Assembly: GCA_949286775.1 (NCBI GenBank)
Contig: CASEDW010000182.1
Span: 1 to 6,635 of the forward strand
Length of the DNA stretch: 6,635 bases
Direction: 5' to 3'
DNA from: an uncultured Eubacteriales bacterium
GTDB lineage: Bacteria > Bacillota > Clostridia > Lachnospirales > Lachnospiraceae
The position numbers were made by a program, and so were the translations under genes. Shown here in pieces: positions 6,063 through 6,635 of the stretch. Every line of letters begins with the position of its first letter. Positions within the stretch are counted from its first letter, which is position 1. The notes beneath the pieces were generated by a model. That model was not told the origin of the DNA. It worked only from the letters and a program-made list of their open reading frames with translations, and ran no database searches.

Positions 6063-6635
6063 TTCAAACAAAAATTACTTCGATTCTCTTCCTTTCGCCA
6101 GACTGGGAATAGTCCCGCTGAAAAGCTATATCAACCGCGCGAAGGAAATTGACAACTATCTCATAGAATGGCGTTCAAAAAGAGATCACGAACTCAGACA
6201 CAGCAACGCCTATTCAGGATACGACAGAGACTCTTATATCATCGACGCCCAGACGCCGCGCTTCGGCTCTGGAGAAGCAAAGGGCACTATAAGCGAATCT
6301 GTACGTGGTGACGATATCTATATCCTTGTCGATGTATGCAACTACAGTCTCACATACAAGATGTTCGGCGAGTACAATCATATGTCGCCTGACGACCACT
6401 ATCAGGATCTCAAGCGCATTATCGCGGCCATAGGCGGAAAGGCCCGCAGGATAAATGTGATCATTCCTTTTCTCTACGAAAGCCGTCAGCACAAACGTAC
6501 AACGAGAGAATCTCTAGACTGCGCCATCGCTCTCAAAGAACTTGTAAATATGGGCGTCAGCAACATCATAACATTTGACGCTCACGATGAACGTGTTCAG
6601 AGTTCAATTCCTCTTACAGGACTTGACTCGATACG
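6055..6635 (+). CDS. prs: Ribose-phosphate pyrophosphokinase (PRPP synthetase), N-terminal part
   Basis: PRPP synthetase makes 5-phosphoribosyl diphosphate from ribose 5-phosphate and ATP, for nucleotide, His and Trp synthesis. The first 193 residues are present and the rest lies beyond the window. Family landmarks are FGSGEAKGTISESVRG (70-85, equivalent to FSDGE...NVRG), DDIYILVD (86-93), VIIPF...ESRQHKR (135-148, where the usual enzyme has ARQDR) and FDAHDERVQ (174-182, equivalent to DLHAxQxQ with the catalytic-loop His at 177). Compared with E. coli Prs there are about 36 extra N-terminal residues, including the charged helix INRAKEIDNYLIEWRSKRDHE, and a short insertion around 101-113. This matches a divergent clostridial subgroup rather than the classical class I enzyme. 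The ATG lies inside the end of the loader gene (8-nt overlap), with GGAGG (6042-6046) 8 nt upstream. Confidence 0.9.
   Translation, partial: MSDSNKNYFDSLPFARLGIVPLKSYINRAKEIDNYLIEWRSKRDHELRHSNAYSGYDRDSYIIDAQTPRFGSGEAKGTISESVRGDDIYILVDVCNYSLTYKMFGEYNHMSPDDHYQDLKRIIAAIGGKARRINVIIPFLYESRQHKRTTRESLDCAIALKELVNMGVSNIITFDAHDERVQSSIPLTGLDSI

Noticed and set aside
6214..6492. 92-residue antisense open frame
   Set aside because: It lies wholly within the prs frame, which has clear family motifs on the + strand.

Overview
The window looks like ordinary chromosome from a Gram-positive bacterium of the Clostridia, most likely an Oscillospirales/Ruminococcaceae-type gut lineage. This is inferred from gene content: a DnaD-domain primosome protein next to a DnaI/DnaC-like helicase loader, a YerC-type TrpR-like regulator, and a PRPP synthetase of the divergent kind with an N-terminal extension. 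It also fits the strong purine-rich ribosome binding sites, the TTGnnn-17-TATAAT promoters and the moderate-to-low G+C. I see no mobile element, CRISPR array or phage module.

Left part (1-1720). A small GIY-YIG nuclease-domain gene runs leftwards. Divergent from it is a monocistronic gene, with a clear promoter and a strong terminator, for a 409-residue membrane protein. Its first 150 residues resemble an SipW/S26B-type signal peptidase with a degraded active site, and it carries a long acidic, low-complexity tail predicted to be cytoplasmic.

Middle (1716-2333). A tRNA-Leu(CAA) gene on the + strand faces an XRE-family repressor gene on the - strand. The two converge on one 43-nt perfect inverted repeat that can terminate both. 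The XRE gene and the operon to its right are fired from a compact divergent promoter: a single palindromic TTGCAA serves as the -35 box in both directions, with 17-nt spacers to a perfect TATAAT on each side.

Right part (2305-6635). A tightly packed + strand operon reads TrpR-like regulator (YerC type), murC, DnaD-like protein, DnaI/DnaC-like helicase loader, prs (cut by the window end). The gaps are 11, -1, -1 and -8 nt, so most of it is probably translationally coupled. It links peptidoglycan precursor synthesis, the two proteins that load the replicative helicase, and the precursor of nucleotides, which suggests co-ordination of wall growth, replication and nucleotide supply.

No wholly new system is evident. 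The points most worth a second look are the apparent pseudo-signal peptidase with its acidic tail, the shared-(-35) divergent promoter with a nearby palindrome, and the divergent PRPP synthetase in a replication/cell-wall operon.
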